NCBI GenBank assembly: GCA_020881915.1
Contig: JAJFPB010000008.1
Location: 3,162,001 to 3,226,000 of the forward strand
DNA: 64,000 bases
Source of the DNA: Paramyrothecium sp. XJ0827
Taxonomy: Eukaryota > Ascomycota > Sordariomycetes > Hypocreales > Stachybotryaceae
Reading direction: 5' to 3'
Shown piece by piece: positions 43,842 to 54,298 of the stretch; position 1 is the stretch's first letter, and the number at the start of each line of letters is the position of its first letter. Both the position numbers and the translations under genes were made by a program. Below the pieces are notes generated by a model. That model was given only the letters and a program-made list of their open reading frames with translations, searched no databases and was not told where the DNA came from.

Positions 43842-44892
43842 ATCTACGGCTCTGTCCCAGTGCAAATCAAAATTTGATACTAAAGAAAATGGTTGTATTT
43901 TTCATTGGCAGTATAGTGATCGCGTCCACGCGCGTCACCTCATCATCATTTTAATGGATAATAGCGTCTCAGACCCAGATCTGGTCCGACAGATTGCTGT
44001 GCGTGATGACTACAATGTTGGGCCAATTTCTGGGACCTCTTAGAGGCCTCCAAGAGTGACAGATCGAGGCCGAGGGCACAAAAAGGAAACCCTATTTATA
44101 AGTCGGTGGCCTACCCGAAAGCTCTTTTTCTCATCTTTCTTCGATTCACTCGACTTGAAAAGAAAGAGATGCAGTTCAATTACAGTTTATTACCTGATTA
44201 GATAGCATGCGCGTAAGCACACCAAATTTCTCAGTTGGCTGAACACGTCGCTTACACATGTCACCTGCATCGAGACACGTGAAAATCATGTTGGAGATAA
44301 TTTGCACGTGTGACGTGGCCCAGCAGGCCATAACTGTCTCCCGGACCGGCAAGTAAGAATTTGCCCAAAAGAACTTCGAGCCTGTAAGCCCCCATCCATT
44401 TCCTCCTTTCCCTGGCCACAGGTGGGATGTGGAACAAGCGAAAGATTGTCGACAGAGTGTTGATCGAGCTTGAGCATTACAAAGAGGCTTCGGATGATGA
44501 GGTTTGAACGGGGAGATTGATCATTTGAAGACGAGGATTGAGAGAGTTGACGATATAGAACTGGTTATCGTCGTCATCGATTACATTCAAATTGAACTAA
44601 TAAAATTGAAGATGTAGCAAAGCCTTGGATGAAATGAGATATGCCCACGATAGATCGAATGACGAAGTTTTGTATGATACTAGGGATGGTTGGTATAGAG
44701 AGACTGCATATGCGCTTGCGTTTGACGCTTTCTTTCCATTTTCGCATATCTCAAGCCGCAAGCATTGCATAGAGTCTTATCACCATTTGGACCCCTTCGC
44801 CATTCAGGTGTATCTGTTTTGTGGCAGCTGTAACATGTTCTAGGAGGAACGCAGCGCTACGCAAGATTAGTAGGCTGTTTTTACCTAGGTCG
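43842..44892. other. intergenic, no gene supported
   Basis: Short ORFs only (44286..44477 minus, 44625..44843 plus), without domains. The stretch at 44150-44330 has several CACGTG/CACGTGT sites. Confidence 0.4.
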
Positions 44893-45498
44893 CTATGCAC
44901 TCACCTTTCTCTTGCGCGCTTTGCCCTCTCTTCTACCAGAAGACTTGGGTAGTCCACCCACACAACAGTCTGCCATTTCTCGTTGATCGATCAACTTGCT
45001 ATCTTGTACTTGATGCATTTGCCTCGAGAAATCCCCAACTTGTTTGACATGATGCTCAATAACGTCAACCTGAGCTATCATATTAGCCACTTCTCCTTCC
45101 GTTGGTAATTTGTCGGGAAGAAGACTTTGGTTGGAGGCAAAGTCATCAAGAGCTTGGGAGGTTGACTTGATCTGTGTAGCGTTAGTGGTCTTATTATGAG
45201 CGATAACAGCCGCATTGGACAGGCCTACAGTGATCAATGACTGTCGATAATTCCAATTCAAGATTTGTATATCAACGGCTGAAGGTCTTGTATCGTTGTC
45301 CTCGGGGACTTGGATTTGCGTAAGAGGCAACTGACCACGATGATGCGAACCTATTAAGAGAGGATTTGACGGCTGAGGATGCGCATGATTACCGTTCGAA
45401 AAGTCTGACGTACTTGCGGGCTTTTGTGCAAGATCCTGAGGTAGGTCATTCTGACCAGGCCCAAAAGAGAACGTCGTTGCAATCAGCCGCTAGCTCCT
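44893..45498 (-). CDS. orphan protein, 3' exon(s) only
   Basis: A minus frame is open from an AG acceptor-like site (GCTAG) near 45499 to the stop at 44893, about 200 residues, with good codon quality but no early ATG, so a first exon must lie further right. The visible part is polar (QNDLPQDLAQKPAS...), then helical (NTTQIKSTSQALDDF-like, EVANMIAQVDVIEHHV), and ends in a basic tail (GRREGKARKRKV) that could be a nuclear signal. No family is recognised. Some of it could be chance, but its length and composition exceed the background frames nearby. Confidence 0.4.
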
Positions 45499-45908
45499 GT
45501 AGAGGCCGAAATATGATCACCTGGGTATGTCGACTGATCCGACATGTTCCGATCTACTTATTTATTAGTTTAGCAGCTTGCCGACAGGTCATGGAGTTTA
45601 GTTGCAAAGAGAAGACGGTGCGACGGTGCCGTCAGGGAGGACGCATGTTGAACCATTACTTCGTTGATGTGAGTTACGAGGACCTTGAAAAGGCACGAGC
45701 GATGCGTGCTGCGAAAGAAGTTCATTTATAAAGCAAAGCCACGTATATCGATTTAAATGAATAGTTTCTCGACCTCTTTGATGGTAAGGGCCCGTTTCCG
45801 TGGTGGCCAACACCGGGTTCCAGCCAAACGCAGTAAATAATATCTCCTACCACTCTGCCTTTGTCAGCCCCCATCGCAAGTAAATTAGAGTGCGAAATAC
45901 ATTATGTG
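45499..45908. other. unassigned stretch
   Basis: It may hold the missing first exon of the minus-strand orphan. The plus frame 45366..45731 begins with TTG and overlaps the better minus frame, so it is not called. Confidence 0.3.
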
Positions 45909-46244
45909 CTATCCATATAGTGGTATTGCGCTTGCCCAGACCTCTTCTGTAACTTTTAATGGTGCTGTAATTTTGGGATAAAGTACAACATATTCACGAT
46001 CTTGTATACCCGATGTATAGCGATCGTTGTTGTTGACTATGGCCAATATTTTGCACAATATATCGTCCAATCTATCCTCCTTGTTGGCATCCTGGACCTC
46101 TGTATCATCTTCGCCGTCATCCTGGAGCTTTATGATGTATGTAGTGCCTACGGATTGATCAATCTTCCGAATTGGGCACTGACGCGGTATCCATCCATTG
46201 AGAATCGTTTCGTCTAACGCACAGCCGCGACCTTCGCTAGACAT
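45909..46244 (-). CDS. hypothetical 111-residue protein
   Basis: An ATG-started single frame (MSSEGRGCALDETI...). It is acidic in the middle (DDGEDDTEVQDANKEDRLDD) and ends SAIPLYG. No domain is recognised and no intron is evident. It lies in a gene-fragment-rich area and may itself be a remnant. Confidence 0.3.
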   Translation of the reverse strand: MSSEGRGCALDETILNGWIPRQCPIRKIDQSVGTTYIIKLQDDGEDDTEVQDANKEDRLDDILCKILAIVNNNDRYTSGIQDREYVVLYPKITAPLKVTEEVWASAIPLYG

Positions 46245-47369
46245 TGTGTAGATAGAATAATGTTCTTGTCGCCGAAAAGAGTTTGCAAATGGAGTGTGTT
46301 TTAGGCAACATTTGGTTCGTAACCCCTCATCATGAAGACCCTAGAGTGTAGCCTAGCCGGGTCATTTGACCCGGGTGGCTTAGTGGACTTCGAGCCCCTC
46401 ACATCACATGTCACTGCACGTGTGCTGCAGCCGACATTGGCTCGAGCTTCAAAACCTTCTTGCAATAGATGTCTGATCAGAGTACTATCCACAGGATCCA
46501 AGGCGGGCGCCATGATTAATTATTATAGAAATACTTCTGTTGACTACTATGGTGGAAGAAGAGAAGAAATGGGCGATACGTTCGTCCCCTTATTTAGCTG
46601 CCTCCATTTCTGCGGTCATTTCACTCTGCTGGTACAAAGGTCTCTAGCGCGGTACCGAGGACGGAACTGGTCCCACGTTTTTAACTAAAATTAACTAAAA
46701 GAACCCGCGACGCCCTTTCGTTAAAGGACGGTACAACAAATGGACTTGATACTTAACGAGGCTAGACTGTGTCCCCATTCGGGTCCGAGGGAACACATTG
46801 GGCCCTGCAAGGTCGCAAATCAGGTGTTGTGACAACTTCTGGGAAGGCCGCGAATTTGGGTTCACGAGCGGGGACTGAAAGAGCTTTTAACTCGAGGGAC
46901 GGTACATTATCAGTCATGAAAATATGGCAGTCGATCTTTCAGGATTTTGACTGGGCAGATGAACTCGTTTCCAGAGGACTTACACCAATTCTGATTCTTC
47001 GAGATACCGGTGCAGACACACCATATCTTCAAATTGCGATTTTCCCAATTCCATATTATTGTAACCCTGCATAGATTTTAGGCCGAGACATGAATGCACA
47101 AACCTTTCCTGGCTATGGCGAGATTGGGTAATACCTAGCTTAACGATTGCTTTTAGTGGAGTACAACGTTTGCGGTGATAGCTTCGTTAGTTTCGATTCT
47201 GGTATGCCATCAAAAGACAAGGAATAAGCTGATGTTGCGGCGGAAGGGAAAGTTTATTATGCCAATAGTAAAAAATACCTGTAGTTTAATGCTTGTAGGT
47301 AGAAATCAACTGTGATTTTCAGTATAATAAAGGCTCCTAAGTAATTTAGCCTGATGTGCTTTGAGGACT
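46245..47369. other. gene-poor stretch among remnants
   Basis: Frames at 46332..46688 and 46769..47074 have no recognisable domain or start context. There is a TTTTAACTAAAATTAACTAAAA direct repeat at 46680. Confidence 0.4.
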
Positions 47370-48008
47370 ATGGCAGGACAAAGTACTGTCTGCTTTACAC
47401 TGAGTCGATCTACCGCTTGGGTAATCGATCTTTTTGCGGAGAAGCTGGCTGAGTCTGGTCGTCTTTGTCGTCATTACACCCAGAACATCGACTGTAGGCA
47501 AGCCAGGCTTCCTTTTCTCGCCAAGAGAACCACCTGGCTTCACGGTCGCTCCGATACAATGGTCTGCCATATGACACCAATGCATACTAAACTGGTATCT
47601 GCGAATTCTTTCACAAGATGGGCGATGAAGCCATGTCCACATTGCAAGCGCCTGCAGAAACAGCGCATGCGACAGGGGAAACGGACACGATCTGTGGGTT
47701 TCCTTCGACCCAAAGTCCTTTTATACGGAGAAGACTGCCCTGATGAAACAGCAATTACGGCAGCTTTTAACGATGATTTGCGGGATGCAGTGGATGCGCT
47801 GGTGATCGTCGGAACAAGACTGCTGATCCCATCAGTTTTGAACTTCGCCAAACGACTCTCGAAAACGGTAAGGGCTCGTGATCCTGATAATGTGGTAGCA
47901 TGGGTAAACAAGGAACCATCGAAGCTGGATCCACAGTTCAAAGCCCTCATCAATCATGAGTATCGGGGAGACTGCGATTTTTTTGCCTCGATGATTTTGA
48001 GTTTGTAG
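47370..48008 (+). pseudogene. sirtuin fragment, paralogue of the 27-28.6 kb gene
   Basis: From about 47427 (IDLFAEKLAESGRL) to the stop at 48008 this is a close copy of the second half of the sirtuin at 27014..28578: YTQNID, WLHGRSD, PCPHCKRLQKQR, GFLRPKVLLYGEDCPDE and VAWVNKEP all recur. The NAD-binding GAGIS segment, the intron and the whole Cys-rich module are absent; instead, about 19 unrelated residues follow an ATG at 47370. Without the NAD motif it cannot be an active deacylase. The homology carries on for some 10-20 bp past the stop (TAGGGTAGG), so the duplication included 3' flanking DNA. Confidence 0.8.
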
Positions 48009-48376
48009 GGTAGGGAGCTTTAATCCGTCTTTATCAATCAGGAAATGTGGCTTTCCACCTGCGGAAAGTTGTTTTCCCCCAGGGTGGACGATGGAAACAG
48101 GAAAATGAGAAACTTTATGTGGAGATGCTGCAGATCCTCCAAAACAGCGATGTAGCTTAGAGATAATGACAGTGAGGAACCGTTAGGGGACAAAAAAGGT
48201 ACCACCAGTGATTTTGATTGCGTCGGCCGGTCTGCAGCCGGGTCATATACTCGGCCGTTGGACTCAAACTGGGCCTTGACTTCGCTGTCCCAGATCCGGC
48301 CCTCAGTGTTGATTTATATAAAGTCCAAGCTGCTTACCCTCAAGTGCTCTCATCACTCCTCAACGTACCCACCACA
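48009..48376 (+). promoter_or_regulatory. upstream region of the SUR7-like gene with TATA box
   Basis: TTTATATAAAG at about 48313-48323 lies some 55-60 bp before the ATG at 48377. The rest shows no gene. Confidence 0.5.
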
Positions 48377-49499
48377 ATGCTCGCAACATTCCTCGCAGCC
48401 AAACTGGCACTCATCGTGCCCTTGTTATTATCAACCACCAGTGTTATCCTCTGCGCTCTCTGCCTCTCTGCCGGACATAGCGAGGGGTTTTTGGAAGACT
48501 ATGCCATTGCCAGAGTGAGCACTTCCTTTTTTGCTGACTAGACCGAACTAAACTGTCGATAGCTGAACACGTCTGCGATTGGCCATACCTTGCTGGATTT
48601 TGTTGGCAAACACGTCGATAGCCAGGAGAACACCAAGAGCAACGATGACGGCCCCCTCGGCATGATTGGTGACGCCTTTGGCGATGCAAAGCAGGACCTT
48701 TCGGATACGGTGAGTGGCCTGGCTGACCGTGTTATGGACGAGGCCGTCGATGCTCTCAATATCTCAGAATGGTACTCGCTCCATGTTATGACGACGTGTA
48801 AAGGTTTATATCAGCCGAACTCAGAAGCGCAAGACGCTGAGTTGAACGTCACGAAATGCAGTGACGTAGCATCGAAGAGTAAGGACTATAACTCTTTTTC
48901 AAGAAATATCTACTGAACCAGCTCTACTAGACCGCCTAGACCTTATTAATAGTCTCAATCATTATATCTCACTTAGTCCAGTAAAGCTGGATATAGATGT
49001 TGCCGATATGGATTGGCTGGAAAAGATCCAGGAAGCCATTGACCTTGTGAACAGTGTACTGCGAGGGCTCTTTGCTCTCTATGCGCTGACCATCCTCTGG
49101 GCTCTAATTAACATAGCCAGCAACGTTCTGGCATTGAGAGTCTTGGCTCCCTTGCTTGATACCGTTAGTCTTGCGAGCTCTATCTTAGCTGTCCTCAGCA
49201 GTATTACTGCTAGTATTATGATCTCCGTGGCCTTGACTCGTAGTATTAACAGGTTTAATGATATCGGGGAGAGGTTCGGAATATACGGTGAGAAGGGAGG
49301 TCACTTTCTAGCCATCAACTGGATCTGTTCTTGCTTCTTGACTGTAGCCGCATGCTTTTATCATTTCCTCAAGCTTAGACAAAGACAGCACAATGATCTG
49401 CAGTGGGATATGGCAAGGTCAGAGACTTCTGCCTCGGTTGAGAATGACCCCCCCGCCAATAGGCCGACACAAACAAGACCAAAGTATTGGCAGCAGTAA
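48377..49499 (+). CDS. SUR7/PalI-family plasma membrane protein, three exons
   Basis: Exons are 48377..48514, 48563..48878 and 48922..49499; the introns are 48 nt (GTGAGC...CGATAG) and 43 nt (GTAAGG...CTGAAC...CCAG). The 343-residue product has one N-terminal membrane helix (about 7-33), an extracellular domain of about 160 residues with conserved Cys (TTCKGLY, VTKCSDV), and three more helices near 198-222, 226-262 and 283-305, followed by a polar tail. That four-helix, claudin-like layout is typical of SUR7/PalI proteins, which act in eisosome domains, cell-wall integrity or ambient pH sensing. Which subgroup it belongs to cannot be told. Confidence 0.75.
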
Positions 49500-50123
49500 G
49501 ACGGAACTTGTAGTTGATCGTTGCGAGATTAAAACAAGCAGCTAGCTCAAGGCGATTAGATGGTACAACTAGAAAGACATCATTGTTAGCAATATGCGGA
49601 CGCATGATTTGGGCAAATGTTGATTGCACTTCCACTAAGTAGAATTGCTTCGTTCGCCATGATTTGGGATGTATTGTTGAAATGTTAATACTGCAGACCG
49701 AGAAAGAGTACTGAGCAAGGCATTGGGAAGGGGGCCCGAAAAAGATCTGGTCGGAGCATGGCGCCGTCCTCCTGCACCCAGAATGCTTGATAACTAATAG
49801 GGCACAGCTCAGTTCCTACCCTAGTCATCAAGCCTGGGCTCTTCTCGGGGAAGCCATCCGTGCAACCAGGCTGTTGGCGCTAATCAGGCGGTTTGGAGCG
49901 TCCTAATCTCACACCCACCTCTTCATTCCTGCACCTCTACATCTCGGAGGCATGTATGCAGTTGACTAGCTGCTCGCAATGCGCCCCCCCCCTTCCTCCC
50001 CTCCTTGATCGCCACCCAATCCTTCGCTGAGTGCCTGCTGACAGCTGATAGAGAGATTAAGGGGCCGCCATTTACATAAATTTAACCCGCCCCCCAACCC
50101 CATCTCGTCTGTATCTTCTTGCC
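49500..50123. other. intergenic, promoter of the acetyltransferase
   Basis: C-rich patches (about 49980-50000, 50085-50100) precede the ATG at 50124. No gene is seen. Confidence 0.4.
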
Positions 50124-50787
50124 ATGCCCCATACTTTCACGATGTCCACTGCTGGATCTGTGCAGTCTTTCAACAGCGAAAATCACCAAATTTCCTATCT
50201 CGCTGCTATTCATGCCAATTGCATCGAGCTTGACCAAACCATTGCCTCCTTGTTGCTTCCCATACAATCCGACATTCTGCTACAATGGTGGAAAGCTCGC
50301 ATTGCCGAAATTGGCAAATCGAGGGAGATTCTCACCCTTGGCCACGGAATGGATGTCAAGGGCGTGATCATGCTCTCGTGGATTGATTCGGGAACACAGG
50401 CGAGCCGAGCTAAGATCGAGAACCTGCTCATTTCTCGAGACTTCCGACGAAAGGGAGGTGCCCGTACCCTGATCGAAGCCATCGAACAGAAAGCAATATC
50501 GCTTAGGAGATGGTATATTGTAGGTTACGCTTGTCCTTGGGTCTCTTATCTCAATCAACTAATCATGCCCCAAGACTTGTGAGGTCGAACTAGGAACTCC
50601 TGCCGTTAAAGTTTTCAAGAAACTTGGCTACTCTGAGCAAGGAACGATTCCCAATTATGCTCGGAGTCCAGATGGCGAACTTAAAGATGGAATGGTCCTC
50701 TACAAGGACCTCCTGCAGAAGGATGAGTCTAACGGCAATCAAAATGATACTCTTACGGTCGAGCCTGTGCTGATGTATGGTGGCTGA
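50124..50787 (+). CDS. GNAT-type N-acetyltransferase, two exons
   Basis: Exon 1 is 50124..50519, the intron is 50520..50574 (GTAGGT...CTAATC...CAAG, 55 nt) and exon 2 is 50575..50787, giving 202 residues. The acetyl-CoA loop is visible as LISRDFRRKGGARTLIEAI (R-x-x-G-x-A/G pattern). The join gives CEVELGTPAVKVFKKLGY, the usual GNAT strand 5 and helix 4, followed by the strand-ending DGMVLYKDLL. The start is the first ATG; a second, MSTAGS, lies six codons later. A cytosolic acyltransferase on a small molecule or peptide N-terminus is expected; the substrate is unknown. Confidence 0.82.
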
Positions 50788-50995
50788 GTTGATTGATGGA
50801 GACATTGTTGGGGGGTGGGGGGGGAGCATGTGGGCAGGTGGGCTGGTGGGAAGCCGGAATCTGCTTGGACTAGCAGATTGGCAGTCATCTGTGGGTAGGT
50901 AACAGGCGTGATTTGATGCAGTCCTAATACGAGGATGGCGATGAAACCGTGGAGCTGTTCCATCAGTGGACGAAAGAATTTATTTTTTGCTAGAA
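50788..50995. other. short intergenic stretch with a G-run
   Basis: A GGGGGGTGGGGGGGG-type tract lies near 50808-50824, just after the acetyltransferase stop. No gene. Confidence 0.5.
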
Positions 50996-51520
50996 TCACT
51001 GCTCTACAATGGCCCAACTTTTCTCATTGGCCTTCGCTACCCTCCAGCTATCGATGGAATACACTTCATTTTCGTACCTTCTTCTCTTGGAAACCAATCT
51101 AATGGGAATGTTGGTTCCGCGATGAATAACGCGCACCACAAGGCGCCCACCTCTGAAGCTCAAGGGGACCGAGCACATGTACTGGACCCGGCTGATCCCT
51201 TTGTAGTCGTCAACTCCTCCTATCTGTTGCGATTCAATGACGAAAGGACGTAGCTGATTATGGTATTGCACAGCGGTTTCTATGTCTGTCCCGTTACCGT
51301 TCTGTTGGAACAGTCTTCTGGGGTCTTTGACTCTAACCCACTCATACGCTTCAACTGCATCACCAACATGCAAGACTAGCCCACTCTGGAAATGTACCTC
51401 GGAACACGACTCATAATATGTATAGTCCTGTTCTCTGAATGATTTAAAAAGTTGGTGCTTTTCATACCTGGAATCACCTGACCAGTCGGATATAATCAAG
51501 GCATTCACAATCGGCGCCAC
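50996..51520 (-). CDS. orphan protein, 5' end unresolved
   Basis: A 174-codon minus frame opens at a TTTTAG acceptor-like site (no ATG at its left end) and runs to the stop at 50996. The sequence is non-repetitive with good composition: VNALIISDWSGD, VLHVGDAVEAYEWVRVKD, VQYMCSVPLSFRGGRLVV. The LHVGDAVEAYEWVRVKD piece is weakly reminiscent of a BAH-type strand, but I would not assign it. A missing first exon is expected between 51,521 and 52,000, where the MITE-like element now sits, so the gene may have been broken by that insertion. Confidence 0.4.
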   Translation of the reverse strand: MAPIVNALIISDWSGDSRYEKHQLFKSFREQDYTYYESCSEVHFQSGLVLHVGDAVEAYEWVRVKDPRRLFQQNGNGTDIETAVQYHNQLRPFVIESQQIGGVDDYKGISRVQYMCSVPLSFRGGRLVVRVIHRGTNIPIRLVSKRRRYENEVYSIDSWRVAKANEKSWAIVEQ

Positions 51521-51700
51521 TAAAATCTATTAACTAGATTATAGATAGATAGGATAAATTAACTGCTCCATTCTTAGATTCGTTCTGCGTAAAAATAAAC
51601 CGGCTAATGCTACCGTCAGACATGTTTTGTGAAGATTACTAGCAACAAGGGTCTGGTGTGGGCTGTCCAATTTATGGTATTGACGAAAGGGCGGCTCTAG

Positions 51701-51958
51701 ATCCCCTTGACTACCCGAACTAGTCAAACGGGTAGCAGGCTGGGATCTTAGCCAATTAAGATCCAAAACTAAATAGATACATTGAGATACTAATAAATTC
51801 GCCGATTACCGATGTACTGCAACTTGGCGTCACTACAAAGCTATACATTCGATTTATAGTATTATCTAGTTCACCAGAAGTTACTTTCTGTACTAGCATG
51901 CTTATTAAGGCTTTGTGGGGCAACTACACCACTGACTAGTTCGGGCAGTCAAGGGGAT
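51701..51958. mobile_element. 258-bp MITE-like element
   Basis: ATCCCCTTGACTACCCGAAC plus TAGT at 51701..51724 is repeated in inverse orientation at 51935..51958 with one mismatch in 24. The interior has no ORF. No target duplication is obvious. Size and structure fit a miniature inverted-repeat element; the parent family is unknown. Confidence 0.65.
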
Positions 51959-52100
51959 ACGATGGCACTGTCCACCAATTAAACTGAACTTGATACCCCA
52001 CTCGGGAATTTGGTTGCCTGGTCAGCGCAGACAATGTATAAGTCGCCGTCACTTCTTCCTCACCATTTGCAGAGTTGTGTAACTGCAGATACCGAAAACC

Positions 52101-53024
52101 ATGGCTGAGCACGTTCGCGACTCCGTCAAACAGATCTCAGAAAATTCATGGCTGATCGGAGATAAGGCCATCTTATGTCGAAGCTTGTCGCCTGTGCCAA
52201 ATCCCTCATGGAAATCTGATGATGGCTCTTTCTTCACCCTTTCTGGTATCTCCTTACCACCGGCTCAGGCCATACCGCTGCCTTTCGATAGCATCGTATG
52301 CCAGGTTCATGACGCTGGTGATGCCTCTGCAGTCTGGAGCCTCGGTAGCGCATTCCTCAAGATCAAACTTTTCCAGGATAGGAAACGAGCGACCAAAGAA
52401 CACACCACACTAGAATGGCTAGCAAAAAAAAAACTCAGCTTTGCTATTCCCAAAGTGCTATATTGGGCAGAAGGAGATGACAGAAGTTACCTCATTGTTT
52501 CGCGCATACAAGGCGAAACCCTTGGTGCGGCTTGGCCTGCTATGCAGGAAACCGAACAACAACGGTGTATCCGTTGTATTGTTGAGATTATCAAAGAACT
52601 CTCATATTGGCAGGGCGAGGCTATTACTGGAGTCGATGGACAACAACTGCCTGATGCATGGTTGGATGTGTGTCGCGAGCCGCATGATTTCACACCCGAC
52701 GTATTGCGAGAGAACTGCGAAAATCTAGGGATGGATTGCTCGACAATGGTCTTCAGCCACAATGACCTTGGGCCATATAACATCATTGTCGATAACAAAA
52801 AGAGAGTCGCTGGCATCATCGACTTCGAGATGTCTGGTTACGTTCCCCGGGACTGGATTAGAACTAAGTTTGGAATCTCATACGCACTAGATTTGGAGGA
52901 GTCTGGCATCGATCCTGCAGAATGGAGGAAACAAGTCGCACGGCAGCTCGGCAATGAAGGATTCCCGGAAGTAATGGATGCATGGAAAGCATGGTTCAAC
53001 AGATATCTCAAATTACGAGGATAA
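52101..53024 (+). CDS. phosphotransferase-family (APH/choline-kinase-like) protein
   Basis: A single exon of 307 residues from ATG at 52101. The N-lobe has SAFLKIK with the ATP-binding Lys; the hinge follows as YLIVSRIQGETLGAAW. The catalytic loop is FSHNDLGPYNIIVD (about 217-230, Asp of the HxD motif), and IIDFEMSGYVPRDW (about 240) gives the metal-binding Asp. This is the standard order in fungal APH-domain proteins, which are expanded in filamentous ascomycetes and whose small-molecule substrates are mostly unknown. Length and motifs are complete, so it should be active. Confidence 0.88.
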   Translation: MAEHVRDSVKQISENSWLIGDKAILCRSLSPVPNPSWKSDDGSFFTLSGISLPPAQAIPLPFDSIVCQVHDAGDASAVWSLGSAFLKIKLFQDRKRATKEHTTLEWLAKKKLSFAIPKVLYWAEGDDRSYLIVSRIQGETLGAAWPAMQETEQQRCIRCIVEIIKELSYWQGEAITGVDGQQLPDAWLDVCREPHDFTPDVLRENCENLGMDCSTMVFSHNDLGPYNIIVDNKKRVAGIIDFEMSGYVPRDWIRTKFGISYALDLEESGIDPAEWRKQVARQLGNEGFPEVMDAWKAWFNRYLKLRG

Positions 53025-54074
53025 ATAACATAGCCCTCCGGCATTCATTATTCATTGTTACTAATTGAAATCAAAAGTCCCTTATACGTCCCCAGCCATA
53101 CTTGGCTAATCCAAAGGCCTGAGTGCCAGTCAGTTCTCTTTTCTCGTCGATCAGACTGAAAAGACTCACCCTTAGCCAGTGCTCTTAGGACTTGCACATT
53201 TTTTCCCGTCTTTAGTGCCCTCGCAGGTTAGGGCACCAGATATGTTGTTATACTGGCAGATGCTACAACTCCAGCCATCGACGGGCTTTTCTGCAGTGGC
53301 AACGGCCATTTTGATAGTAGTAATATAGGGAATATATCGATGACAAAACAGTAATAGGGCGTATCGACAGGCGGAGTGAGTAAGGAAGTTGTTGGAAAAG
53401 AATCAGGCTTGGAATCGGAGGCGGCTTTTATACTTGAATTCCTGAAAGCATGGCTCAAGATTGGTTGGATTAGGAGTATATCGGTCAGGCGGGTGGCTTG
53501 TTGCGATTCTCGCGCCATGATGCCCGGCATCCGTTGTAGGCTGGTGCTACATGTACCGGTGTGGAAGCTATGTTTGCAGATTGCTTGACTCATTGGACCA
53601 TGAGATGACAGGTCATGAATTCTTCTCCCCCCTTCCCCCTCCTCTGCTTTTGGACCGTACACGAACCGGTGTGCAACCCCTGGAGCGGTGCGTGCATACT
53701 GCAAGTCATGGACGATATCCGGCCCGCTGTTGATGGTATTCAAGTTACTTCCGTTATGCAAGAGCTCCTCAGAGGAAACAGCAGGCCAGCGGGCAGCTAA
53801 TCGCCAGGTGTAAATAATATCCGGTCTACTTTATGTTGTGCCAAGGGATGTCAGGCTGCAAAACGGTTCAGCATTCTCAAACGTTCGCTTCCATGTCTGC
53901 ACGCGAACAGGTGGCAGAACGACATGTCATTGAGCTACACCTAAGACAATACAGACCTCCTGCATTCAGTCGCCTCTCCCAGGTATGATGTCTGGCCTAA
54001 TTCGGTGGACTGCATGCTACGCTAACCAAGTTCTACAAGGCTTGTGTTGTGGTAGCTTGCCTATGCATCATGAT
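53025..54074. other. intergenic, no gene supported
   Basis: The minus frame 53228..53761 (177 codons) has biased composition, no domain and no splice context, so it is not called. Confidence 0.4.
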
Positions 54075-54083
54075 ATCCGCAAC
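54075..54083 (+). repeat. target site duplication (left) of element 2
   Basis: ATCCGCAAC, identical to 57138..57146. Nine bp is the size made by Mutator-type transposases. Confidence 0.9.
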
Positions 54084-54187
54084 GGGGCCCAATAGGCGCG
54101 CCACCGGTGGTGCAAATAAGTGTCACGTGTTGCACCACCAGTGGTGCGATTAAGATAATTAGGTAAGTATCGCTCAATGTGTAAGCC
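54084..54187 (+). repeat. left terminal inverted repeat of element 2
   Basis: 104 bp, differing from the right end only at one base (GCAAATAAG versus GCGAATAAG). Confidence 0.92.
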
Positions 54188-54298
54188 GGCCTTGGGGTGA
54201 GGATATACGTGATATAGCTAGTAATAACAGCCCCTTTCCCTTCAATTAAGAGCCTTTTTCTTCTTCGTAGCCTATATTCCTTAAGCACGTTGCTCAAC

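Noticed and set aside
46340..46420. Possible tRNA-like stretch (TTCGAGCCC)
   Set aside because: No cloverleaf arms could be paired around it and the A-box is missing.
53228..53761. 177-codon minus-strand frame
   Set aside because: Biased composition, no domain, no plausible start or intron structure.
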